Positions 1 through 10,439 of a stretch of 64,000 nt of DNA are shown in pieces. Origin of the DNA: Rhynchospora pubera (lineage: Eukaryota > Streptophyta > Magnoliopsida > Poales > Cyperaceae); assembly GCA_028095005.1 (NCBI GenBank), contig CM051460.1:74727676-74791675 (forward strand), read 5' to 3'. Numbering within the stretch: position 1 is the stretch's first letter; each line of letters opens with the position of its first letter. The notes beneath the pieces were generated by a model that saw nothing but the letters and a program-made list of their open reading frames with translations, was not told where the DNA came from and did no database searches. The position numbers and the translations under genes were made by a program.

Positions 1-476
1 GGATGAGGCATCTGCTTACGCCATCTGAACCTAACATATATACCAATAATTATAATAAAGACAACGATGTACTTGTATTTATGTGATGTAATGAGATCAA
101 ATAGTGGTAAAATTATATCAACATTCACATTTTTTTTCAAATACGAATAAAGATATGTTCAGATATAGATATTATTAAGCGAATATAAATACGGTTCGAA
201 CATTGTCGGATATAAAAACAAATAAGAATATAATTCGTCGGATACGGATTGCATTTTAATATATACTTTTAATTAGTACATTATGTACATTTCGAAGTGC
301 GCCTTGTACTTTTTTTTTCCTAGAAACAATTGATTTTATCCGATATACAATGCATTGATTTACCCATTACTCTAGCTGTTTATTGATACACCAAATATGT
401 TTTTTTCTTATTTATGCATAAATTCTGACCGTTTTATTTTTTTTAATTATTATTTTTGAAGCAATAGCGTCTTATT
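1..476. other. AT-rich intergenic sequence
   Basis: No open frame, RNA gene or clear repeat boundary is visible. The stretch is AT-rich with short poly-T runs and ends at the target-site duplication of the MITE that starts at 477. Confidence 0.5.
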
Positions 477-635
477 GGGGCCATTTGGATCGCTTAGGAA
501 TTTAGGGAAGTTGCAATTCCTAGGAATAAATTTATTAAAAAATGTGTAACTTTGTGAAGAGTTTGGATTGTTTATAATAAATTTATGATAGGAAGATGAA
601 ATTCCCCAAATTCCTTGGGGAATCCAAACAGCCCC
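477..635. mobile_element. Harbinger/Tourist-like MITE, copy 1 (159 bp)
   Basis: Imperfect terminal inverted repeats run from GGGGCCATTTGGAT at the left to ATCCAAACAGCCCC at the right. The element is flanked by a 3-bp duplication ATT (474-476 and 636-638). The interior with AATAAATTTATT and TGTGTAACTTTGTGAAGAG recurs at 24768, 57206 and 60958. The 3-bp target site and GGGG..TTTGGAT ends fit PIF/Harbinger MITEs, but no transposase is present to prove it. Confidence 0.75.
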
Positions 636-770
636 ATTATCTGTCCCGTTTATCCAACATTGGCAACAGAAAAATTGAGTTTTATGGTGGTACTCTAGAT
701 ATATATGACATGTCTCAGTAAACAAAAAGCAATATAAATAGAGAGCAAAATTCCGGTGACACACTATTTT

Positions 771-1143
771 GGTGTCACAAATGCCACACTTTACTTTTTA
801 TTTAAAATTTTAAAATCTAAATTATAATCGTCCGATCCAAACCGTTGATCTTGTTTATTTTAATGATTGATGCATTGCCATAAAATTTTATAATTTTTAA
901 AGTTTATTTGATGTTTGATCAAAAGGTAAAAAATGAACGAGTCAAAATAACTAAATAGATTAATTCTATATGTCTATTTTTCAACCTCTCGATCAAGTAT
1001 CAAATAAGCTTTAAAAATTATGAAATTTTAGGACAATACATCCGTCGGTAAAATGAACAAGATCGACGGTTTGGATTGTACGATTATTTTTAATTTTTTT
1101 AAATTTAAAATAAAAAAAAGTAAAGTGTGGTATTTGTGGCACC
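771..1143. mobile_element. Inverted-repeat MITE (about 373 bp)
   Basis: The left end GGTGTCACAAATGCCACACT is matched in inverse by AGTGTGGTATTTGTGGCACC at the right end. The arms continue inward through AT-rich sequence, including paired motifs around the GATCAAGTATCAAAT region. No coding capacity is visible. A related hairpin interior occurs at 7443-7788. I could not find a convincing target-site duplication, so the outer limits are approximate. Confidence 0.6.
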
Positions 1144-1205
1144 GTAATATTTATCATAAATAGAAATGTAGGAAGTGAATGTTAATGTCTGGTACAAAGA
1201 ATTGG

Positions 1206-1277
1206 TTGTGTGTGTGTGTGGGGTGCGCGCGCGCGTGGTGAGGTGTGGTGGGGTGGGGTGGTGGTGGGGTACTGGGG
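1206..1277. repeat. GT/GC-rich low-complexity tract
   Basis: A (TG)n run passes into (GC)n and then an irregular GGTGGGG-rich purine/T tract. It is strongly strand-asymmetric in an otherwise AT-rich region. Confidence 0.8.
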
Positions 1278-1740
1278 TGTACAATGTACAAGTTTAAAAC
1301 AGTTACCGGGGACAAGGTATATGAATTTAAGATGACAAAGGCAATTTAATTAGTATAATCAACGATAGCTAAGGTGGAAACAATAGCTGGTTATATGAGA
1401 AAAATTTGCATTTGCGATAAAAATTAACCTCTTATGAATCGCATAATAATTAATGGAACTTACAAGTTTTTGTTCGCATACATAAAAGTTCAGTAAATGA
1501 ATTTGTTCAGACTTTACAAAAAGAAAAGCAGTATACGTTAAAGTTCCTGTAAAATTTCAATTGTATTATTTTGTATATGAAAACCAAAAACAGAGGCCAT
1601 GCATTCTGTTAACCCAATTCCGCCAGCCAGAATTAAGTCCCGGTGTTCTTTTTTTGTTTTTTTTTTAAAAAAAAGAAGCACCCTCTTGGAGACCAAATTA
1701 GTCCTAGTGTTTCCTTTGTATCTTTCTTGGATGTTCATCT

Positions 1741-1748
1741 TATATAAG
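1741..1748 (+). promoter_or_regulatory. Putative TATA box of UGT-1
   Basis: TATATAAG lies 150 bp upstream of the UGT-1 ATG, a plausible distance with a 5' UTR of about 110-120 nt. The surrounding 1553-1800 segment is homologous to the upstream region of UGT-3 (about 15007-15200). There the corresponding position reads ATTAATATT, so the box is degraded in that copy. Confidence 0.5.
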
Positions 1749-1890
1749 AGTTATTATCTGTTCTCTCGTCCTATCGTTTTCTTTTCTTTTTTCTGCAAAG
1801 TACTTATCCTCCGGACTGCCACAATTTCGTTTATTTCATATATCTAGTTGTCTTCAAGCCTCTGATCTTCCCCTAGAAAGTACTAAAGTC

Positions 1891-3838
1891 ATGAAGGGAT
1901 CCACTCATGGTTCCCAATCAAAGCAACCACACTTTGTGCTGGTTCCACTCCTGGAACAAGGTCACATCATACCCATGACAGACCTCGCTCACCTCCTCGC
2001 TAGCCATGGTGCGCTTGTTACATTCGTCACAACCCCTTTAAATGCTCTGCGTATTGAAGCTGTCATACAGCATGCCAAAGAGTCACAGCTCCCTATCCAG
2101 TTCCTCCCTTTGGCATTCAACAGCGCCAAGGCCGGCTTGCCTGAAGGATCTGAAAACTTGGACATGCTTAGTCATGGTGTACAAGAATTTGCCGCCTTAT
2201 TGGAATTATGTTTCTCGAATAAGGATCCTCTTATTTCATATCTCAGGGAGCATGAAACGCCACCGAGCTGTGTGATATCTGATGAGGTTCAGCCATGGAC
2301 AGGTGAAGTTGCAAGGGAATTTGGGGTGCCGAGGTTTAGTTTCGCAGGCTTCTCGGCATTTGCTTCTCTTTGCAGGTACTGCACAATTGGTGCATCCGTT
2401 TCTTTCCTTCCTTTTATTTTTGTTTTGATACTCACACACATAGATATATATGTCAAAAGATTTCTTTCATGTTGGTAATACGCATCACTGCCTATTAAGT
2501 ACTTCTAGTTAAAAATGCAAACCAGTCTGTCCTACGCACATTCAGAGAATTTCCGAATAAAAATCAATTTAGCCATGCCAGTATTTCATGATTATTATTA
2601 GTTCCACTCGTATACTGCAATGTTATTATCTTGGCCAAATAAAATCATAGTATTATACTTCTAATAAAATCATAGTATTTAACTAATCACTGTTTTTTTT
2701 CATTGTATTATACTTCTAATAAAATCATAGTGTTCCTAAATACAATGAGGCTTTCCTTAGTTATCTAGCCCAATATCTATGATCCAGAAATTATTTGTTC
2801 CTGTTTTTTCCTCAGAAATTGGGTTTTTCTATAACAGGGACATTTCAATCCTCCATAAGATATACGATAATGTCACTGATGAACACCAACCTGTACCTCT
2901 TCCTGGGTTTCCACACCCAGTAGAGATACCAAAGAACAAGTCCCTTCTGAACTTCTATGTACCAGGGTTGGAAAAGGTTACTGAAAAGATGAAAGAAGAA
3001 AATTCAAAAATCTATGGAGTAATAGTTAACACCTTTCAAGAGATAGAATCACTTTACGTTGATTCTTACGAGAAGCTTACAGGGAAGAAGGTATGGGCAG
3101 TTGGGCCAATGTGTTTGTACAACAAAGGTTGAAACAAATGGTTTCTAGGGGTGACAAAGCATCCATAGATGAAGAAAGCTGTGTAAGGTGGCTAGATTCA
3201 ATGGAAGAGGGGTCTGTTCTGTACTTCTGTTTGTCAATTTTGGTAGTCTCGCAAGATGTGTTCCTTTACAACTCATTGAGATTGCATTAGGGTTAGAGGC
3301 ATCAAGAAAACCCTTCATATGGGTAATAAAAGCAGGGGACAAAATGCCAGAGATCGAGCAATGGCTGATAGAAGAGAAATTTGAAGAAAGAGTAAAAGAT
3401 AGAGGTTTCATCATAAAAGGATGGGCCCCACAAGTCATGATCCTATCTCACAAAGCAGTTGGTGGATTTTTAACTCATTGCGGATGGAATTCAATCATAG
3501 AAAGCATATGTAATGGCGTGACCATGTTAACCTGGCCTCACTTTGGAGATCAATTTTTCAATGAAATTTTGGTTGTAGATGTTTTGAAAATAGGCATCAG
3601 AATTGGAGTTGAAAGGTCTGTCGTTTTGGGTAGTGAGAAGAGCGAGGAAGTAATGGCTAAGAGAGATGATGTGGAGAGAAATGTGTTAGAGTTGATGGAT
3701 GAAGGGAAGGAAGGAATGGAGAGAAGAATTAGAGCTAAAAAATTGGGGGAAATGGCAAAGAACGCCATGAATGATGGGGGCTCTTCTCACAAGAATATTG
3801 AATTGCTCATTCAAGTAGTAAAAGAAAGAGCAATGTAA
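1891..3838 (+). pseudogene. UGT-1: UGT73-like glycosyltransferase, frameshifted
   Basis: This is a family 1 (GT-B fold) UDP-sugar glycosyltransferase relic; intact members transfer a sugar, usually glucose, from UDP-sugar to small molecules in the cytosol. Exon 1 is 1891-2375 (TGCAG|GTACTG, 485 nt) and exon 2 is 2838-3838 (acceptor ATAACAG). The catalytic His lies in the motif QGHIIPM, and a PSPG box starts at WAPQVMILSHK and ends FGDQ. Against the paralogues, one T is lost at about 3128, giving a TGA at 3130-3132. An extra 8 bp (TACTTCTG, 3222-3229) then moves the frame again, so the C-terminal third is read in a third frame. The PSPG box also has VTMLTWP where paralogues have VPMLTWP. The start was chosen by alignment to the other copies. 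Two sequencing errors could mimic this, but the rest of the region reads cleanly. Confidence 0.9.
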
Positions 3839-4233
3839 AAAATTGTGAGAAATTTTGGAGAGAAACAAGCTGTTACTCAATCAATCGCAGCATTTGATCA
3901 TGCATTTTTTAAGTTTAGTCTAAGTGAGATTTTTGGGATTCAAGTTACTCTTGTACTTAATTTTTTCTAAATTTTGGAATGTTAAACAAAATAAGTTATA
4001 GTAATTGTCAATTGAAGATGACAGAATATATCTGGGTCGACTGTAAGGAAATTCAAAGTGTCAAACACATTATTAATTTAAAAAAAAATTGAGAAATGCA
4101 AGGATAAAACAAATTTAATAGAACCAAAAAGTTCTAAAAAAGTAAAAATACTAATCAGCTGATTGAAACCATTACTTTATTAAACTAGATTCCAAACTTT
4201 TTACATAGAGAGAACTCGACAAAGATCATTGGG

Positions 4234-4727
4234 CCGTAAATTTTTTTAACACACAGATCTTAAATTTAAAATTTAATACTAAATATGAAAAATAAATAAT
4301 TCTATCAATAAATATGGTAGAGTGCCATTGGGTGCACCAACGACGGCGCCACTCCCATTAGCGCACCTACCCATTCAGACACATTTTAGCTCTATTTTCT
4401 TTTCAAGTTGGAAAAGTTTCAAATTTTGTATTTGCGCTAGTCCTAGTGGCGTTTACTATTTTAAAAAATAAAATTTATCGGAGAGATTGGCGTGTTAACA
4501 TTTTAAATTTTTTTGATAAAATTATTATTATTTTTATTAATATATTATTATTTAAAAAAATATTTTGACTGCCAATGACGGTGGCGCGTTAATATTTTTA
4601 GAAATAAAAAATTATTATTACTATTTTTAAAATTAATTTTTCTGACATGTTTATAATGAAATTTCTTTTTTTATATATTCATTATTTAATTTTCAATTTC
4701 AGTAATATTTGTTAAAAAAATTTACGG
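4234..4727. mobile_element. Mutator-like MITE (494 bp)
   Basis: Perfect 17-bp terminal repeats, CCGTAAATTTTTTTAAC on the left and its inverse on the right, are flanked by the direct repeat TCATTGGG (4226-4233 and 4728-4735). The interior carries GC-rich words such as GGCGCCACTCCCATTAGCGC. Ends and interior resemble the element at 60162-60524. It is inserted between the UGT-1 3' flank and the epimerase relic. Confidence 0.75.
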
Positions 4728-4744
4728 TCATTGGGTGAATTAAT

Positions 4745-5085
4745 ATACTTCTCACCAGGCCGAGCCACAATCGAAATTTTTTTTGTTCATTTATAGCATT
4801 AGGACAACCCTGAGTTCCGAAACAGACCCTTGACTGTTTCTAATAAACAGATACAGACTTACCTCTAACTCCATCCAAGTCACAGTGTAGAACTGAATTC
4901 CAGATGAATAGTCCCGAGATTCAAAATTAAACCAGACCCCATAATGAGTCCTGCAACTGGACCTTTTCAAACCAATCATCTCCTCGCCTCCAAGTCTAGA
5001 ACATTGTTGTGGTCTCTATATCTATTTTACACTCATGCACCAATGCACCTAATTACCCAAAGTATGGCGCCTCCCCTCTAATGGC
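4745..5085 (-). pseudogene. Aldose 1-epimerase relic 1 (exon 5 fused to exon 3 remnant)
   Basis: The sequence matches the antisense of the intact epimerase at 33736-35370. About 4750-5016 corresponds to the 3' half of exon 5 (segments around the stop, the CLETQ region and the DHNYVLDLG region). About 5030-5085 corresponds to exon 3 (the APYFGCIVG region). Exon 4, the 5' half of exon 5 and two introns are missing between them. Several frameshifts make it non-coding. The same internal junction is present in relic 2. Confidence 0.8.
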
Positions 5086-5370
5086 GAACAAAAAAATTTA
5101 TTAGTATTACTAATAAATAACTTCATTTGTAAAGCAGTAATGAATGATAACAATTAAATGCACCGTGTTAGGTAAGGACTTGTAATTTTGGGACTGCTTT
5201 GACCACTTTTAAGTTTTTTCATAAACTTCTCACCGTTGCATGATGTGCTAGAGGATGTATGGATTCGTAAAACGGTTCATCAAAGCAGCGGGTTAACTCG
5301 CAATTCGCAAAACAGACTCTATTTGGGTAGTGGAAAGCTTGATGATATCGAAAGGAAAGGAATATAACAC

Positions 5371-5781
5371 GGAGTAAATCTATTGTGCACCATGGTGCAT
5401 ATAAGTTTTCGTGCATCATTATCATTTTGGTCGGTGATTTTACAAATTGTCAAATCTAATTTAACCAATCCAATCTATATATTGAAATTTCATAGCAAAC
5501 AAAATTTTATAATTAAAAAAAAATTTACTATTTTTTCGAATTTTTTAAAGCTCGTCATTTTTTAGCTATAAATACACTAATTTGTAGCAAAAAATTGCAA
5601 GCTTTAAAAAATTCGAAAAAATAGTAAAAAAATTTTAAATATTGTAAAATTTTGTTTGCTATGAGATTTCAATATATAGATTAGATTGGTTAATTTAGAT
5701 TTGCCAATTCACAAAATTACCGATCAAACTGTCATGGTGCACAGAGCCCTCTATGTATCATAGTTCACAATAGATATTCTC
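5371..5781. mobile_element. Long-hairpin MITE with 9-bp target duplication
   Basis: The flanks carry an exact 9-bp direct repeat ATATAACAC (5362-5370 and 5782-5790). The ends are imperfect inverted repeats (left TAAATCTATTGTGCACCATG, right inverse around CATGGTGCACAG and CACAATAGATA). The arms extend through most of the element, including complementary runs around the centre at about 5575. The 9-bp duplication suggests a Mutator-like mobiliser. No coding sequence. Confidence 0.7.
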
Positions 5782-6082
5782 ATATAACACTTATTACATA
5801 TTATTATGCCAACTTAACATAAATTTACACAAACATTAAGTAAAAATATAACACTTATTCAATGGACAACAATGAGATTTCAATATATAGATTAGATTGG
5901 TTAATTTAGATTTGCCAATTCACAAAATTACCGATCAAACGATCATGGTGCACAGAGCCCTCTATGTATCATAGTTCACAATAGATATTCTCATATAACA
6001 CTTATTACATATTATTATGCCAACTTAACATAAATTTACACAAACATTAAGTAAAAATATAACACTTATTCAATGGACAACA
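5661..6082. repeat. Tandem duplication, 2 x 211 bp
   Basis: Positions 5661-5871 and 5872-6082 are nearly identical; I see two substitutions (AAACTGTCATGG against AAACGATCATGG). The unit comprises the right arm of the hairpin MITE plus about 80 bp of its right flank. Confidence 0.95.
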
Positions 6083-7127
6083 ATGTTGATACTATAGTAG
6101 GGTCAGTTGTCTCCAACAAACGTGTTAGTATGCCTCATTCGTGTTGATACGATACGACACAATATTTTTATGAAACTAGCACGACCGTCGACGTGACATG
6201 TCAAAGTCATTTCGTGTTGGAGACTTCCAAACATTGACTTATTTTAATACGACACGAGTTGACACTTGACACGACACGGCACAAGACGACACGACAGGTG
6301 ACACAAGTTGACAAAAATAAATATTATTTATTTATTTTGTATATTATTTAGAATTTATTAAAATATATGAGTTTATATTATAAATTTAATATCTTCGATA
6401 CATAATCTTTTTTATTTTAATATATCAAGTTAAAAATAACTTCCAACAATTTATTATATTTTTCTATTTTAAAAGTTATTTAATTATTTTTAGTGAATTT
6501 TTAGCGAAAAATTAAAATAAGTTATAATTTAGCTTGATATGTATTGTGGTAATTAATTTTTTCATTCAACACGATACGACATGACACACTACGTTGTAAA
6601 TATTAACTCATGTCAACACGATACAAGATCTAACATGCACGTGTTTGATACGACACGACACAACACATTGACAATACTTTAAATATCAGAAAAATATTTT
6701 AATAACTTCATAAAATTTAGTGTGGCATTTTTAATGTTATTGAAAAAATAATCAACAAACCTGTTATTTTAACAAGAAAAAATATATAATTCATTTCTTT
6801 AATAAATAAATAATATATAAAAATCGAATTTTTATTTGGTTTAAAGTTTTAATAAATAATATATAAAAAATGCACAGTGTTATATCAATATTTTAATATT
6901 TTCTGTAGGATATACCAAGTTTTGTGTTCACGAGAAATTGATAGTGGGTTCTGAGAATAAAAATCATTTTCATTCGTGTAAAAAAGCTCTTCTTTTGGCC
7001 TATGATGTACTTTTAAAATAGCAGGAATATGTATAAAATTTGAATTATTCTTTTGCGCCCCCTTTATATATCATACAGTTTTTTTTAAAGAATATTTTAT
7101 GTATGCATTCATTAATTGTTCATTTAT
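6083..7127. other. Intergenic sequence with degenerate GACACGACACG repeats
   Basis: Two clusters rich in words such as GATACGACACGACACAAC lie at about 6140-6310 and 6560-6675, separated by AT-rich sequence. They look like ends of an old non-coding repeat, but no target duplication was found. The rest is AT-rich with no gene. Confidence 0.4.
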
Positions 7128-7420
7128 TGAAATGTTAATAGACTTGCTGAAAATTATTGAAATGAAATTAAATCTATTTTATGTATGCATTCATTATATT
7201 GTTCATGTGCCAGCTAGTGTAAACGCATGCGGCCGTTACAAAAAAAAAAAAAAAAAAAAAGAGTGAAAAGGACAAAATGCATCTCTACTGCTCACAAAAG
7301 AGACAAAAAAGGCATCTCTTGCCCTCCAAAACTTTATATAGCATTATCAGTGCAATGGTTTTTGAAAAAGACATTGCATTGCATTTCCCCTCTAACTAAG
7401 AACAAAGGGGATTGGCATCC
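7128..7420. repeat. Distal flank of duplicated UGT/epimerase unit, copy A
   Basis: The stretch from TTTATTGAAATGTTAATAG through GTGTAAACGCATGCGGCCGT and CAAAAGAGACAAAAAAGGC to CATTTCCCCTCTAACTA matches 12436-12720 in the same order. It marks the far end of the duplicated block beyond the epimerase relic. Confidence 0.75.
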
Positions 7421-7442
7421 TCCACAGCTACTTGCTGTACCA

Positions 7443-7788
7443 AACAGCAGTATGATGTTTTTGAATATTAATTTTTTTTTTTAAATTTAAATACTAAATC
7501 CAAACCGCTGATTGTGTTTAATTTTACGGGTGATGCATTTTCATATAATTTTTTAAAATTTTAGTGTCGATTTAATACTAGATCAAGTGGTTAACAAATG
7601 AATGAATCTAGTTAAATATCACGAATTAATTCTAATACGTTCATAATTTGGTCACTTAATCAAGTATCAAATTGACTCTAAAATTTATAAAATTTATATA
7701 AAAATACATCACTCGAAAAATTGAACAAGACCAACAATTTGAATTCACATTTAAATTTAAATTTTTAAATATTAAAAATAATTAATCG
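7443..7788. mobile_element. MITE with 9-bp target duplication
   Basis: The direct repeat GCTGTACCA flanks the segment (7434-7442 and 7789-7797). The interior is a weak palindrome with complementary motifs (CAAACCGCTGATTG opposite CAACAATTTGAATT, and GATCAAGTGG opposite AATCAAGTATC). It resembles the interior of the MITE at 771-1143. Confidence 0.6.
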
Positions 7789-7797
7789 GCTGTACCA

Positions 7798-9221
7798 GAA
7801 TGACGTTATCGCGATTATGGGAATGGAAGTGGAGCACATGGGAATTGTTGGTTTTCTACATTTTTTTTAGTTTTCAAAATACAGACTTATTAATAGTTTT
7901 AATTAATTAATTAAATTAAGTTTTTGAGGCAAAACAAAAGGTTGCTCACAGTTGATTTTTATATGTTTGCATTATTATTTTTTATAATCAATAAAAGGTC
8001 ACATATTTAATTATAACATTTATAACATTAATTCTTCAATTTTATATTCGGAATTGATTAGTGTTATTCCCTCCTCAGCGTCATCCCCTCATTTCCACTA
8101 AACACATTTTAATTTTTTCCATTTTCTAAAAGTACTTATACAGCGTCATCTCCTCATTCTCTCTTAAACACATTAATAACTTCCATTTTCGGAAGACCAG
8201 GAATGAGAGGATGAACGCTGGGAGGACGTTTTAGCGAACCAGATGGATGAGAGGGGAGGAGGGGGGGTATAGGGAGCGCAACAAAGAGGGATTGAGTCTC
8301 AGGAATGATTTATTAACTAGAACATTTAATATATTAACTAGAATTAACAAGAACAATTATATGTATTAACGAGAATAATTACTATACTAAATAGAACTGT
8401 TATATATTTAATTAGAACAGTTATATATTTAACCAGAACAATTATATATATTAACTAGAATATTTATATATTTAACCAGAACATTTATATATATTAACAA
8501 GAAGAATTGTTATATTAACTAGAAAAACTAGAACAATTAAATAGAATAGTTGTATAGATTAACTAGAATATTTAGATCATCCTCCTTTTCTTCCTATGTG
8601 TCGCTCATCCCTCCCCTCTGTTTCACTTATCCCACACTCCTATCATCTCCTCATCAGAAAAAAAATACATTAATCATTTCCTCATTCTCGCCTCCTCTTT
8701 TTTTTTTTTTCAGAATACAATTAATCTTACAGTTGGAAGGCTGATGGGACGATGGAATGTGGAATCATTCTTATTAGCCCGGATTTTATATTCATTGAAA
8801 ATCGAAAAAGCTCCCAAGTTGCTCCTAATTGTGTTTTTTGTAGATAGAAACTTGATAGTCGCTCCTAATCGTCAGTGTCAGGTGATATGATCATACGAAT
8901 CGTAGAATATCTATCAGGTGAAACAGTGGACAAAAGGGATGAGGTGTGTGCTTACGCCAATTTCCTATAGAACCTGACATTTAGGAAAAAGACAATAATG
9001 TGCATGTAATGTTTTTTTTTTTTTTTTTGACACTACCTAGTTGAAAAGAAAGAAAAGTACAAAACAGAAAAAGAAGGGAAAAAACAAAGCCACATGCTAT
9101 GGTTAATTGATTTCTGCTTTGGCGGGATTTACCATTATATTTGACGACAATATTGCAAATTGATAAAATTTTACAACAATGACTATTTTTAAGCAAAATA
9201 CTAAGAGGGAGTTTGTTTGTA
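7798..9221. other. Intergenic sequence with inverted and minisatellite-like repeats
   Basis: No gene is visible. CCTCAGCGTCATCCCCTCAT near 8075 is opposed by ATGAGAGGATGAACGCTGGGAGG near 8200. CT-rich sequence at 8575-8740 opposes AG-rich sequence at about 8245-8300. A poly-T run occurs at 9010-9028. Confidence 0.45.
8300..8575. repeat. Degenerate minisatellite, unit near TTAACTAGAACAATTATAT
   Basis: About ten irregular repeats of (A)TTAACTAGAA(C/T)A(A/T)TTATATAT follow each other with variable spacing. Shorter related runs occur at about 13470-13525. Confidence 0.7.
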
Positions 9222-10105
9222 TAAAAAGGAGTTGCATAACTTAAGGATGCCTAAGTGTTTATGTAGTGTTATGTAATAGATGTTTGGTTGTGTAGTAAGG
9301 ATGACTAACTTAATGCATGCATATATTCATGTCAAAAGACTAAAATGCCCTAAAATTTAAATTAGTATTATGTATTATATGTTGTGACCTAATTATTGTT
9401 AATTATTAATTATTATAAAAATTAATTATTAATGATGATAATAAATCATTTTTACTATTATGAAATATTAATAATTACTTTTAATTAAATATTATAAATA
9501 TTATTATTTATTTTATAATAAAAATTATTATTGATTAATTATCTTCAATTAATTATTATTCTTAAATCATTATTATTAATAATTAATATTACTTGTTAAA
9601 TATTATTAATTATAATAATTAATCTTTGTTATTAATTATGATTTTTTAATAATTATTGTTACTTATTAAGTATTATTATTTATTAATTAATATTAATTAA
9701 TTTTTAATTATTATAAAAATTAATTATTAATGATAATAAGAAATCATTTTATTATTATGAAATATTATTAATTATTTTTAATTAAATATTATAAAAATTA
9801 TTAATTATTTAATAATAAATCAATATTGTTTATTAATTATTATTATTACTTGTTATATATTATTATTTATTAATTATAATAATTAATATATATATTACTA
9901 ATTATGATTTTTAATAGTTATTGTTACTTATTAGATATTATTATTAATTATTTTTAAAGGGTATTGTTGGAAAAAAAATTAAAGGGGACCGGTGCATAAC
10001 TTATGCAACCTATTTAGGTTGCATAACTTATATACCCTTAAGGCATCTTATGTAAGAGGTGTTTGGTGACTTAAGGATACATAACTTAAGTTATGCACCC
10101 TTTAA
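9222..10105. mobile_element. Very AT-rich non-autonomous element
   Basis: The left end AAAAGGAGTTGCATAACTTAAGG is matched in inverse by CTTAAGTTATGCACCCTTT at the right end. Additional copies of TGCATAACTTA-type words lie near both ends. The core (9355-9955) is almost pure A/T and contains two diverged copies of a unit of about 300 bp built on AATTATTAAT words. No coding sequence or clear target duplication was identified. Confidence 0.5.
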
Positions 10106-10191
10106 GTCAAAAAAAAAAAGAACAGAACCCTTAATTTTGATATATTACTTTTCCGGAAGTTACACTTGATTATCAATTATCTTGATATTTT

Positions 10192-10346
10192 AAATTAAAA
10201 TTCAATATTCTACTCATAATACTCACAATGTACAAATGTATCAATATTCTCCTCTCTACCCTAATAAAATTAAAATTCAATATTCTACTCATAATAGTAT
10301 AATACTCACAATGTACAAATGTATCAATATTCTCCTCTCTACCCCA
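10192..10346. repeat. Tandem duplication in the UGT-2 promoter (period about 75 bp)
   Basis: AAATTAAAATTCAATATTC through TCAATATTCTCCTCTCTACC occurs twice in direct succession. The second copy has a short insertion (AGTATAAT). It lies 95-250 bp upstream of the UGT-2 ATG, so it may affect the core promoter. Confidence 0.85.
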
Positions 10347-10439
10347 ATTTCGTGTACAAACTTCTTATATCAAATTATCAGCTAAGCTTCGACTCAAGGT
10401 TTTTCTAGAAACTAGCTAGAATTGAGACCTCCAACAGTC

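Noticed and set aside
3145..3438. Minus-strand open frames over UGT exon 2 (also 11470-11808, 19427-19861, 32534-32872)
   Set aside because: They are antisense shadows of the conserved UGT coding sequence, present at the same place in every paralogue.
6140..6675. Complete transposon defined by the GACACGACACG clusters
   Set aside because: The two clusters are similar, but I could not find inverted termini with a target duplication.
10422..10439. In-frame N-terminal extension of UGT-2 (and of UGT-3 at 15392) starting at TTG
   Set aside because: TTG is not a normal plant start codon; the ATG at 10440 (15410 in UGT-3) matches the paralogues, including UGT-4.
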